Assembly (NCBI GenBank): GCA_964461455.1
Contig: CAYWUJ010000090.1
Location: 1-6,568, forward strand
DNA: 6,568 bases
Source: UBA1413 sp964461455
GTDB lineage: Bacteria; Bacteroidota; Bacteroidia; Bacteroidales; Prolixibacteraceae
Direction: 5' to 3'
Shown in pieces: positions 1-6,440 of this stretch; the stretch's first letter is position 1, and every line of letters begins with the position of its first letter. The position numbers and the translations under genes are program-made. Below the pieces are notes generated by a model, which did no database searches, was not told where the DNA came from, and worked only from the letters and a program-made list of their open reading frames with translations.

Positions 1-2339
1 ACCAGGGAAATGTGCTGTGGGCCCAGTCGTATCCTGGCGATCTGATCTATCTGGCCATGCCGGCCGTCGACGGGGATGGTAACATTTACGTCGCCTGTGA
101 GTTCTACAGTAACTCAGGGACCGTCACCTTCGGAAGTGTTTCTACACCCCAGGGCCCCGATGACGGGGGAACGGTACTGGCGAAAATCGACCCCACGGGA
201 ACAGCCCTGTGGGTGCGCACCTTTGCAGGGTCAGCACTCGATCCCGAAGTCAGCGGGTGGCCCACCGACGTAAAAACCGACGCCCAGGGGAACTGCTACC
301 TGTGGGGATGGTGCTTTAACGCGGCTACCTTCGGAACCGCCACCTTTACGAATCCCTATGCCGGGTCAGTGTGGAACAAGTACCTGGCAAAGATAAATCC
401 TGAGGGCGACCTGGTATGGGGCACGGTGATCCTGGAAAAAAAGTACGGCTTTAACTATGGCGACATGCTTGACCTCGACGCCAACGGCAATATCTATGTG
501 GGCGGCCACTTCAAAGATTCCATTGAAGTTCAGGGACATCAGTTCAAACCACAAACCACCAATGACCTTTACCTGATGAAGTTCACCAACGACGGCGACT
601 ACCAGTGGATCAAAACGGTGCCCACCGGGGCGAACAACTTCAACTGTCTGAGTGTGCTGAAGGAAAACAGCGTCACCATCAGCGGAATTGCCGGCATGGC
701 CACGGAATTCGGGCCTTTCCCGGTCATCAACAATGGAGGGACCACCTCCGTCATGGCCACCCTGGGCGATCTGCTGCCCCACTTCGTGCCGGTATGGAGC
801 GGCAATGGGGTCGACCAGATGAACATCAACATTTATAGCGCCCTGCTCGACGGTCTTGACCTGGAACACGGCGACGAAATCGGCGTCTTTGACGGGGAAC
901 TCTGTGTGGGTGCCGGGGTGGTTGACCAAACCATCACTTCCGGCAATCTGCTGACCCTGGTGGTCTCGCGTAACGATGGGACCGGTAACGGCTATACCCC
1001 GGGGCATCCCATCGCTTTCCGCTATTTCGATCTGAGTGCCAGCCGTGAGGTGCCCCAGGTCACCGCCGCCTACGACGATGAAAACCCCGCATGGAGCACC
1101 AGCGGCACCTTTGAAGCCGGGGCCACCGCCTTTGCCGCCCTGAACGGGGAATCGACCAGTCTGCTGACCCTGAGCCTCAGGGAAGGGTGGAACCTGATCT
1201 CCTCCAATGTCACCTCCGCAGAGCCCGATATGGAGGTGATTTTCTGGCCGTTGATCAGCCAAAGCTGGCTGGTGAAGGTGATGGATGAGGCCGGAAACAC
1301 CCTCGAGGACCTGGGCAATTTCGGAGGTTGGCAAAACAGCATCGGCGATCTGGCCCTCACCGAGGGGTACAAGGTCAAGGTCACCACCGACTGCCGGCTG
1401 AACCTCGAAGGCGAATCGGCCCCCCTGCCCATGGATATCCCGCTGACCATAGGGTGGAACATCATCGGTTTTCCCTATCCGTGGAGCGTCAATGCCATGG
1501 ACATCATGCAGCAGCTCATCACCCGGGGCACCCTCATCAAGGTGCAGGATGAAACCGGCCGCTCCATTGAGGATTACGGTTCTTACGGAGGCTGGATCAA
1601 CAACATAGGATCCTTCCAGCCCGGCAAGGGGTATAAGGTAAGGGTCAACGCTCCCGATGTGCTGAATCTTCCGGCCCTCATTTATAAATCGGCGGAAGTT
1701 CCGCTGACGGAAGTGGCGCCGCGTCATTTCATTCCCGCCTTCCGCGGTAATGGCGTCGACCACATGAACGTCAACCTGGTGGGATTGCCGGCAGGCTTCC
1801 TCAGTCCGGGTGACGAAATCGGCCTCTTCGACGGGGGAGTGTGTGTGGGCGCCGTCACCCTGCTGCCCCGCCACCTCGATGCCCGCCTGGTGTCCATTCC
1901 CGCCTCTGCCGCCGATCGCGGCGATAACCCCGGGTTCACCGAGGGCAACCCCATCCTCCTTCAGCTCTGGAAAGCCTCCACCGGAGAACTCCTGACCCTG
2001 GAACCCGAAATCATCAAGGGCAGCTCTTCCTTCCGGAAAAACGAATCCCTCTTTGCCAGCCTCGAAAAGTACGCCATGACCCCGGCCATCCTTCCGGGCC
2101 AGGAAACCCTGCGCCTCTATCCCAATCCCACCAGCGGAAAAATCACCATCACCACTTCCGGAGGTGGGGAAACCAGAACAGAAGTGCTCGTGATGAACCC
2201 GGCCGGACAGAAGGTCCTCGACACCGTCCTGAAGACCAACCCGGGCGAAATCGACCTGTCGGGGAACGCTCCCGGGCTCTATTATGTCAGGGTCACCTGT
2301 GGCCACAACAGCTTAACAGAAAAAATTACCCTCAGGTAA
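1..2339 (+). CDS. Large T9SS-exported surface protein with SBBP beta-propeller repeats (5' partial)
   Basis: The frame is open from base 3, and the codons before the GTG at base 12 read Q-G-N, completing an SBBP-like 'GNVLWAQ' motif. The true start is therefore upstream, and residues are numbered here from that GTG (775 seen). Residues 1-250 hold about four SBBP-like propeller repeats (GNIYV, AKIDPTGTALW, AKINPEGDLVW, LMKFTNDGDYQW). Module A follows at 257-377 (key motif GDEIGVFDGELCVGA), then two 'GWN' repeats at 383-470 and 471-555, a second module A at 572-684, and a T9SS type A sorting domain at about 699-775 (LYPNPTSGK start, GLYYVRV, terminal ITLR). In this family the C-terminal domain directs passage across the outer membrane through T9SS and is usually removed on anchoring. 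The protein is therefore probably displayed or secreted; its ligand is unknown. The gene ends 62 bp before the next start with no hairpin terminator between them, so cotranscription is possible. The domain calls are firm; the biological role is not. Confidence 0.9.
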   Translation, partial: QGNVLWAQSYPGDLIYLAMPAVDGDGNIYVACEFYSNSGTVTFGSVSTPQGPDDGGTVLAKIDPTGTALWVRTFAGSALDPEVSGWPTDVKTDAQGNCYLWGWCFNAATFGTATFTNPYAGSVWNKYLAKINPEGDLVWGTVILEKKYGFNYGDMLDLDANGNIYVGGHFKDSIEVQGHQFKPQTTNDLYLMKFTNDGDYQWIKTVPTGANNFNCLSVLKENSVTISGIAGMATEFGPFPVINNGGTTSVMATLGDLLPHFVPVWSGNGVDQMNINIYSALLDGLDLEHGDEIGVFDGELCVGAGVVDQTITSGNLLTLVVSRNDGTGNGYTPGHPIAFRYFDLSASREVPQVTAAYDDENPAWSTSGTFEAGATAFAALNGESTSLLTLSLREGWNLISSNVTSAEPDMEVIFWPLISQSWLVKVMDEAGNTLEDLGNFGGWQNSIGDLALTEGYKVKVTTDCRLNLEGESAPLPMDIPLTIGWNIIGFPYPWSVNAMDIMQQLITRGTLIKVQDETGRSIEDYGSYGGWINNIGSFQPGKGYKVRVNAPDVLNLPALIYKSAEVPLTEVAPRHFIPAFRGNGVDHMNVNLVGLPAGFLSPGDEIGLFDGGVCVGAVTLLPRHLDARLVSIPASAADRGDNPGFTEGNPILLQLWKASTGELLTLEPEIIKGSSSFRKNESLFASLEKYAMTPAILPGQETLRLYPNPTSGKITITTSGGGETRTEVLVMNPAGQKVLDTVLKTNPGEIDLSGNAPGLYYVRVTCGHNSLTEKITLR
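3..770 (+). repeat. SBBP-like beta-propeller repeat region inside gene 1
   Basis: The encoded protein repeats a pattern of 'D-x-x-G-N-x-Y-V' followed some 35-50 residues later by '(A/M)K-(I/F)-x-x-x-G-(D/T)-x-x-W'. Clear instances are GDGNIYVACEF with KIDPTGTALWVRTF, DAQGNCYLWGWCF with KINPEGDLVWG, and DANGNIYVGGHF with KFTNDGDYQWIKTV, plus a weaker last blade (VTISGIAGMATEFG). This is the pattern of SBBP/beta-propeller repeats common in exported bacterial proteins. The first blade is cut by the window edge, so the blade count of the complete propeller is unknown. Confidence 0.75.
780..1142 (+). repeat. Module A, copy 1 (protein-level repeat)
   Basis: This encodes a domain of about 120 residues starting HFVPVWSGNGVDQMNINI, with the signature GDEIGVFDGELCVGA and later 'GYTPGHPIAFRYFD'. 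The same framework recurs at 1725-2063 and at 2465-2830 in the next gene. I recognise similar segments from other exported Bacteroidota proteins, commonly beside T9SS sorting domains, but know no established function. Copies differ extensively at DNA level, so the duplication is old. Confidence 0.75.
1158..1421 (+). repeat. GWN tandem repeat, copy 1 (protein-level)
   Basis: Residues 383-470 of gene 1 form the first of two tandem units. Shared landmarks in order are 'L..GWN(L/I)I', 'L(V/I)KV(M/Q)DE(A/T)G', '(L/I)ED', 'GGW.N.IG' and 'GYKV(K/R)V'. The unit sits directly after module A, an arrangement I recognise from other T9SS-exported proteins. The function is unknown. Confidence 0.75.
1422..1676 (+). 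repeat. GWN tandem repeat, copy 2 (protein-level)
   Basis: Residues 471-555 of gene 1 repeat the preceding unit: IGWNIIGFPYP, LIKVQDETGRSIED, YGGWINNIGSF and GKGYKVRVN align with the corresponding landmarks of copy 1. It is followed by a short linker and the second module A. Confidence 0.75.
1725..2063 (+). repeat. Module A, copy 2 (protein-level repeat)
   Basis: This encodes HFIPAFRGNGVDHMNVNLV and the signature GDEIGLFDGGVCVGA, then 'GFTEGNPILLQLWKAS'. It matches copy 1 in this gene and the N-terminal domain of the next gene, whose opening (HFVPAFEGNGQDHMNIYI) resembles this copy more closely than copy 1. It lies just before the sorting domain. Confidence 0.75.
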
Positions 2340-2371
2340 GCAAAAAGTGAAGGAATTTTGACAAAAAGGCT

Positions 2372-2379
2372 TAAATTTG
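2372..2379 (+). promoter_or_regulatory. Possible Bacteroidota -7 promoter element upstream of gene 2
   Basis: TAAATTTG matches the Bacteroidota -7 consensus TAnnTTTG exactly and lies 22 bases before the ATG of gene 2, implying a short leader. The only nearby -33-like TTTG (2357-2360) has an 11-base spacer, much shorter than usual for this promoter class, so only the -7 box is convincing. The local stretch is A+T-rich against a G+C-rich background, which supports a regulatory role but also raises the chance of a random match. Confidence 0.4.
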
Positions 2380-2401
2380 ATCTGACTAACACCCACCGAC
2401 C

Positions 2402-3265
2402 ATGAAGAAACTGGCGTTTACACTGGTCTTGGCCCTGACCGCCCTTTTCCTGTCAGGACAAACCCATTTTGTTCCTGCCTTTGAGGGAAACGGACAGGAC
2501 CACATGAACATTTATATAATTTCCGCGGAAGTATCGGGCGTTCCCCTGGGAGCCGGCGATGAGATTGCCGCCTTTGACGGGGCCATCTGCTGTGCCGTGC
2601 TCACCCTGGCCGGAACAGAAAGCCCCACTTCCCCGGGTGTTTTGAGGGCTTCCATGGCCGACATTAATGAAGCCAACGGCTTCACCTCCGGAAATCCCAT
2701 CACCCTCAGATTCTGGGACAGCAGCGCCGCACGGGAATACAGCATCGTGACCCTGGTATTTTACAACACCAGCCAGGAAGTGATTGCCGCGGTGCCCTAT
2801 AGCCCGGGAGAAAGCGCCTTTGTCGCCGCCAGCGCAAATACCGACATCACCCCCACCCTGACGGTCACGCCCAACTCAATGGACGGAAAGACCAATTTCG
2901 ACCAGGTCATCAGGATCACCGAGTTAAACCAGGCCGATTCGGAAGGGGAAATCAGGGTGGTCATCCCCCGCGATTCACGGTGGACCTTTTCCTGGAATCC
3001 TGCTCTGACGGAAGCCGGCGGGATAGCCGTCAATAATTCGGCATGGAGTTACAACGGAACCGACGTAAGCGTCCATATCTTCTCGACCACTGCCGTGGTC
3101 CCCGGAGGCAGCTCCCTGCTATTTGGCATTAAGGCGGTCTTTGACCCCGGAAGCACCAAGGGAATCAGCACCATCACCACCCAGATCATCCCGGGGAGCG
3201 GAAGCGACAGCCGCGCCTCCAACAACTCCGACTCCGAAGTGGTCAACTATTTCGGCGGAAACTAG
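2402..3265 (+). CDS. Small exported two-module protein (signal peptide, module A, module B)
   Basis: This is a complete 287-residue protein. Residues 1-20 form a Sec signal peptide (MKK, then a hydrophobic run ending LFLSGQ), which fixes the start; no Shine-Dalgarno sequence precedes it, as is usual in Bacteroidota. Residues 22-143 are module A, with HFVPAFEGNGQDHMNIYI, GDEIAAFDG and 'GFTSGNPITLRFWD' matching both copies in gene 1. The signature differs in having ICCAV where gene 1 has CVGA. Residues 152-287 are module B, also the last domain of the protease gene downstream. Module B resembles a C-terminal domain I have seen in other exported Bacteroidota proteins ('..NG.TN....(V/I)(R/K)(I/V)(T/S)E..', 'IPGSG'). 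The protein has no type A sorting domain, so module B may be its targeting or anchoring end; that is inference. The last 43 codons and stop are identical in DNA to those of gene 3. An intrinsic terminator follows. The molecular function is unknown. Confidence 0.9.
   Translation: MKKLAFTLVLALTALFLSGQTHFVPAFEGNGQDHMNIYIISAEVSGVPLGAGDEIAAFDGAICCAVLTLAGTESPTSPGVLRASMADINEANGFTSGNPITLRFWDSSAAREYSIVTLVFYNTSQEVIAAVPYSPGESAFVAASANTDITPTLTVTPNSMDGKTNFDQVIRITELNQADSEGEIRVVIPRDSRWTFSWNPALTEAGGIAVNNSAWSYNGTDVSVHIFSTTAVVPGGSSLLFGIKAVFDPGSTKGISTITTQIIPGSGSDSRASNNSDSEVVNYFGGN
2465..2830 (+). repeat. Module A, copy 3 (N-terminal domain of gene 2)
   Basis: Residues 22-143 of gene 2 match the two module A copies of gene 1 along their length: 'GNG.DHMN', 'GDEI..FDG', 'GFT.GNPI' and a terminal 'FVAAS'. 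The module begins immediately after the predicted signal peptide, so here it is the whole N-terminal half of the mature protein. Confidence 0.75.
3134..3265 (+). repeat. 132-bp exact direct repeat, copy 1 (3' end of gene 2)
   Basis: Every base from 3134 to the end of the TAG at 3265 is identical to 6286-6417. It encodes residues 245-287 of gene 2 (AVFDPGSTKG through NYFGGN) plus the stop. The bases immediately outside differ on both sides (G versus A upstream, A versus G downstream). The module continues upstream at only about 52% amino-acid identity (48 of 92 by hand count), so the switch to perfect DNA identity is abrupt. Confidence 0.95.
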
Positions 3266-3288
3266 AGAAATGAAGTTATGATAAATTT

Positions 3289-3329
3289 AAAAGGATGGGG
3301 AATCAATTCTCCATCCTTTTTTTTATTTT
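3289..3329 (+). terminator. Rho-independent terminator of gene 2
   Basis: The arm GGATGGGGAA (3293-3302) pairs with TTCTCCATCC (3307-3316) through nine Watson-Crick pairs and one G-U, around a TCAA loop. AAAA (3289-3292) before the stem can pair into the eight-T run at 3317-3324. It starts 24 bases after the gene 2 stop codon. This should end the gene 2 transcript and separate it from the protease gene. Confidence 0.9.
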
Positions 3330-3336
3330 CGCAAGT

Positions 3337-3373
3337 GGGGATTTCCTTTCCCCCGGGAAAATGGGAAATCTCC
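3337..3373 (+). promoter_or_regulatory. Imperfect hairpin in the leader region of the protease gene
   Basis: GGGGATTTCC (3337-3346) can pair with GGAAATCTCC (3364-3373), with one G-U. Inside it, TTTCC (3347-3351) can pair with GGAAA (3356-3360), leaving a CCCG loop and a three-base bulge (3361-3363). The hairpin ends 20 bases before the ATG at 3394. No T-run follows, so it is not a typical terminator. It could be a leader structure affecting translation or mRNA stability, or an operator. No convincing TAnnTTTG promoter is visible between the terminator and the start codon. Confidence 0.45.
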
Positions 3374-3393
3374 TGATTGATTAAACCAGTGTT

Positions 3394-6300
3394 ATGAGAA
3401 GATTTCTGATGGCCTTTGCCTTGTTGATGGCATCGGCAACCCTGACATGGGTCAACGGTACTCCCCTGCCGTCATCAGGGGGAAAGGGCTCCCTTCGCAA
3501 GGTGAGTCCCGAAATGGCCGGCAGAGTCGCCGGCAATTATCTCAAAAAGGTCCAACCCCACAGGTTGAAATCCGCCACCAGGGAGCAGTCCCGGTTCACA
3601 GCGGTCGCGGTGGCCCTTGAGAACCGCGACACCCTGTTTTATGTGTTGAACGATTCGGTGAGCCGCAGTTTTGTCATTGTGGCTGCCGACAAAGCTTCAC
3701 GGCCTGTATTGGGGTATTCCCGCGGGGGGTTGTATGACCCCGGGAAGGTGCCTCCGGCCCTGAAGGCCTGGCTGGAAAGCCGTAAAAATGAGATTGGCCG
3801 GCTGAAGCGAGCCCTTTCTCCGTCTCCTCCTTCTGCCGAATGGGAGGCCTTACTGGCTGAGACGGAACCACAAATCAACACCTCAGGGGGAGCTGTCCCC
3901 GGGGGAGAGGACTCATTGTACTCTTCCCATCCCACCCCGTGGTCTGCACAATCGCTTGAGGCCATCGCCTTCACAGCGGCAGCAGAGGCCTCCGGGGCTT
4001 CTTTTCCTGCAGTAGGGCCCCTGGTGCAGACCACCTGGGACCAGACCTGCTACTACAATGCCTCCTGTCCGGCCGATGCCGGGGGTCCCTGTGGTCATGC
4101 GGTCACGGGATGTGTGGCCACGGCCATGGCCCAGGTCATGAAATACTGGAATTACCCGGCCACGGGAACGGGCAGTAACTCCTACATCCATCCCACCTAT
4201 GGAACATTGTCGGCCGATTTCGGAAGCACCGTGTACCGGTGGAACGACATGCCGGTGTCCCTCAGCAGCGACAACACGGCGGTGGCTACCCTTCTCTATC
4301 ACTGCGGGGTGGCGGTGCATATGTATTATGGCGCCTCGAGTTCCGCAGCCATCCTCTCCCCTGACGCCCTGGTCACCAACTTCGGGTATTCCCCCGATGG
4401 ACGCTATGTATTCAGGGAAGACTATTCCGATACGGAATGGACCGCTCTGATGAAGTCAGAACTGAACAGCCTGAGGCCGGTGCTCTACCGCGGTAGCGGT
4501 CCGGCGGGAGGCCATGCCTTCATCCTCGACGGATTTGAAGGCGACGACTATTTCCACATCAACTGGGGATGGGGAGGTTATTACGATGGCTATTTCTACC
4601 TCGGAAGCATCGATTTCAGCGAAGACCAGGGGGCCGTCACCGGGGTCTACCCTGCCGGACTGCCCGGGGGCACTCCGGGGATCCACGTCACACCCCAGGC
4701 CCTCACCCTATCGGGATTAGCGACCTCAGACACGGTGACCCTCACCGCCACCGTCGACTGGAGCGCCACCACCGATCAGCCCTGGTTGACCGTTTACCCG
4801 GCATCAGGGAGCGCTGGGGTGACCCCATTGGTGGTTTCCGCACCCGACAACAACACGGGAACCCTCCGCACGGCTACCGTCACCATAGCAGCCAGCGGCC
4901 ATAGCAGCCAGGTCATCACCGTGGAACAACAAAAGAAAACCGCCGTGACAGCCGGGAACCTCAAAAACCTGCTGGCCGGGGAGCTGGGCACCATCACCCA
5001 TCTCACCCTGACGGGGACCATCGATGCCCGCGACTTCAAGACCATGCGCGATGAGATGCCCCAGCTGCAATCGCTGGACCTCCGTGGGGTGACCATCGTC
5101 GCCTATAGCGGAACGGAAGGAACAGGCGGGAGTTACAACGTTAATTACCCTGCCAATGCCATTCCCACCATGGCCTTCTCCAATCTCTACGACCTGTCGT
5201 CAGTGGAACTGCCCCCGTCGCTGAGCGCCATCGGATCTTATGCCTTCCGCAACTGCACAGGAATGGGGAGCCTGCGCATTCCCGCCACTGTGACCTCCAT
5301 CGGGTGGTATGCCTTCATCTCCAGCAGTACCATGATCGATGTCGACCCGGCCAACACCGCCTATTCCTCGCATGAGGGACTCCTTTACAACAAGGCCGGA
5401 AGCCTCCTGATCTTCTGCCCACAGTCCAAAACAGGTACGCTCACCCTGCCCGGTACAGTCACCGACATAGAAATCAACGCATTATCTTATTGCACACAAC
5501 TCGACACCATCATCATCCCCCCCTCGGTCACCTATATCGGGGAGGACGCCTTCTTCATCAACAGTGGATATATCGTCGTGGATCCTGCCAATACATTTTT
5601 TACCTCCCTTGATGGCGTTCTCTACGACAAAACCCTTTACAGGCTGCTTCACTGCCCCTTGACAAAGAGAGGAAGTTATTCCATTCCCGAGGGGGTGCAC
5701 ATCATCATGCCATGGGCTTTTGCATCGTGTTATTACCTGACGGAAATCACTATACCCTCCACGGTGACGGGAATCGGCGACTACGCCTTCTATTACTGCA
5801 CCAATCTGGAGGCCATACACACGCTGTCAGAAGTCCCCCTTGACCTGAGCTCTTCAGAGGGGGTTTTCTACGGTGTGGATACCGGCACCTGCCTTCTTTA
5901 TGTCCCCACAGGGTCGCTGGCAGCATACCGGGCGGCGGTTCAATGGCAGGATTTCACAAATATCGTGGAAGAAGAGATCCTTACGGCAGAATGCGATCTG
6001 ACGACCAGCCTGACGGCCACGCCCGGTATCATGAACGGAAAGACCAATTTCAGTCTGCTCGTCAAGGTAACGGAGATCAGCGGTACCGACTCGCAGGGAG
6101 AGATCACCCTGGTGATCCCGCGCGATTCCCGGTGGATGTTTTTCTGGTCGACCACCATGACCGAAATCGCCGGACAGGAAGTCGACAATTCTGTTTGGAG
6201 TTATGATGGGACCAATCCCAACAACCACATTTTCAGAACGGCCGCGAGCATTGCCGGGAACAGCTTCCGTGCTTTCGGTATCGAAGCGGTCTTTGACCCC

Positions 6301-6417
6301 GGAAGCACCAAGGGAATCAGCACCATCACCACCCAGATCATCCCGGGGAGCGGAAGCGACAGCCGCGCCTCCAACAACTCCGACTCCGAAGTGGTCAACT
6401 ATTTCGGCGGAAACTAG
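3394..6417 (+). CDS. Secreted C10 (streptopain-like) cysteine protease with BACON, BspA-like LRR and C-terminal module B
   Basis: This is a complete 1007-residue precursor. Residues 1-22 are a signal peptide (MRRFLMAFALL), which supports the ATG at 3394; there is no Shine-Dalgarno sequence. Residues 38-205 form a C10 propeptide region (AGNYLKK, SFVIVAADKASRPVLGYS, PPALKAWLESRKNEI), which in this family keeps the enzyme inactive until cleaved. Residues 206-420 are the catalytic domain: nucleophile Cys240 in GHAVTGCVATAMAQVM, general base His374 in GGHAFILDG, then the conserved YFHINWGWGG. The set is intact, so activity on protein substrates is expected. Residues 430-512 are a BACON domain, often linked to carbohydrate or mucin binding. 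Residues 516-860 are BspA-like leucine-rich repeats (LRR_5; units such as IPPSVTYIGEDAF), typical of adhesion. Residues 868-1007 are module B, shared with gene 2. There is no type A sorting domain, so release or anchoring may depend on module B. The substrate is unknown; candidates are host, competitor or environmental proteins. Confidence 0.92.
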   Translation: MRRFLMAFALLMASATLTWVNGTPLPSSGGKGSLRKVSPEMAGRVAGNYLKKVQPHRLKSATREQSRFTAVAVALENRDTLFYVLNDSVSRSFVIVAADKASRPVLGYSRGGLYDPGKVPPALKAWLESRKNEIGRLKRALSPSPPSAEWEALLAETEPQINTSGGAVPGGEDSLYSSHPTPWSAQSLEAIAFTAAAEASGASFPAVGPLVQTTWDQTCYYNASCPADAGGPCGHAVTGCVATAMAQVMKYWNYPATGTGSNSYIHPTYGTLSADFGSTVYRWNDMPVSLSSDNTAVATLLYHCGVAVHMYYGASSSAAILSPDALVTNFGYSPDGRYVFREDYSDTEWTALMKSELNSLRPVLYRGSGPAGGHAFILDGFEGDDYFHINWGWGGYYDGYFYLGSIDFSEDQGAVTGVYPAGLPGGTPGIHVTPQALTLSGLATSDTVTLTATVDWSATTDQPWLTVYPASGSAGVTPLVVSAPDNNTGTLRTATVTIAASGHSSQVITVEQQKKTAVTAGNLKNLLAGELGTITHLTLTGTIDARDFKTMRDEMPQLQSLDLRGVTIVAYSGTEGTGGSYNVNYPANAIPTMAFSNLYDLSSVELPPSLSAIGSYAFRNCTGMGSLRIPATVTSIGWYAFISSSTMIDVDPANTAYSSHEGLLYNKAGSLLIFCPQSKTGTLTLPGTVTDIEINALSYCTQLDTIIIPPSVTYIGEDAFFINSGYIVVDPANTFFTSLDGVLYDKTLYRLLHCPLTKRGSYSIPEGVHIIMPWAFASCYYLTEITIPSTVTGIGDYAFYYCTNLEAIHTLSEVPLDLSSSEGVFYGVDTGTCLLYVPTGSLAAYRAAVQWQDFTNIVEEEILTAECDLTTSLTATPGIMNGKTNFSLLVKVTEISGTDSQGEITLVIPRDSRWMFFWSTTMTEIAGQEVDNSVWSYDGTNPNNHIFRTAASIAGNSFRAFGIEAVFDPGSTKGISTITTQIIPGSGSDSRASNNSDSEVVNYFGGN
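4681..4929 (+). other. BACON domain within the protease gene
   Basis: Residues 430-512 read as one BACON domain: 'IHVTPQALTLSG', the core 'WSATTDQPWLTVYPASGSAG', 'NTGTLRTATVTIAASG' and the terminal 'SSQVITVEQQ'. BACON domains are beta-sandwich modules frequent in Bacteroidota exported enzymes. Lying directly after the protease domain, it probably acts as a spacer or substrate-binding module. Confidence 0.85.
4939..5973 (+). repeat. BspA-like leucine-rich repeats (LRR_5) within the protease gene
   Basis: Residues 516-860 carry irregular repeats of the type 'L..(I/V).IP.(S/T)VT.IG.(Y/D)AF..C..L'. Clear units are ELPPSLSAIGSYAFRNCTGM, RIPATVTSIGWYAF, IPPSVTYIGEDAF and ITIPSTVTGIGDYAFYYCTN. Two inserts of the 'VDPANT....S.(E/D)G(L/V)LY(N/D)K' type (about residues 649-667 and 729-746) are also typical of BspA-like proteins. 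The region ends with 'LYVPTGSLAAYRAA', the usual closing motif. Confidence 0.85.
6286..6417 (+). repeat. 132-bp exact direct repeat, copy 2 (3' end of the protease gene)
   Basis: Identical in all 132 bases to 3134-3265, this codes residues 965-1007 plus TAG. The downstream sequence differs from that after gene 2: there is no terminator hairpin here, and a short-unit tandem array begins 23 bases later. The two copies are direct repeats 3152 bp apart, so recombination between them would delete the protease gene while preserving a complete gene 2 reading frame. Confidence 0.95.
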
Positions 6418-6440
6418 GACCATATCATTAATGACCTGAT

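Noticed and set aside
10..14. ATG at base 10 or GTG at base 12 as the start of gene 1
   Set aside because: The frame is open to the window edge, and the preceding codons (Q-G-N) complete an SBBP repeat motif. There is no signal peptide, which a T9SS cargo needs, so the gene begins upstream.
366..2306. A 646-codon open frame on the - strand covering most of gene 1
   Set aside because: It lies wholly antisense to a clear coding gene with recognisable domains, and its product shows no signal peptide, domain or motif. Long antisense frames arise readily from G+C-rich codon use opposite real genes.
2357..2379. A full -33/-7 Bacteroidota promoter made of TTTG (2357) and TAAATTTG (2372)
   Set aside because: The 11-base spacer is much shorter than normal for this promoter class. 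Only the -7-like element was kept, at low confidence.
3282..3289. TAAATTTA as a promoter -7 element for the protease gene
   Set aside because: It deviates from TAnnTTTG at the last base and lies upstream of the strong terminator, so a transcript starting there would be ended before the gene.
3134..6417. The 132-bp repeats as ends of an insertion sequence or composite transposon
   Set aside because: They are coding 3' ends in the same frame and orientation. No transposase, terminal inverted repeat or target-site duplication is seen, and the DNA between them is an ordinary gene with its own terminator-separated leader.
5854..6423. A 189-codon - strand open frame over the 3' end of the protease gene
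   Set aside because: It is antisense to module B and part of the leucine-rich repeat region, with no recognisable domain. Its first part merely mirrors the repeated 132 bp.
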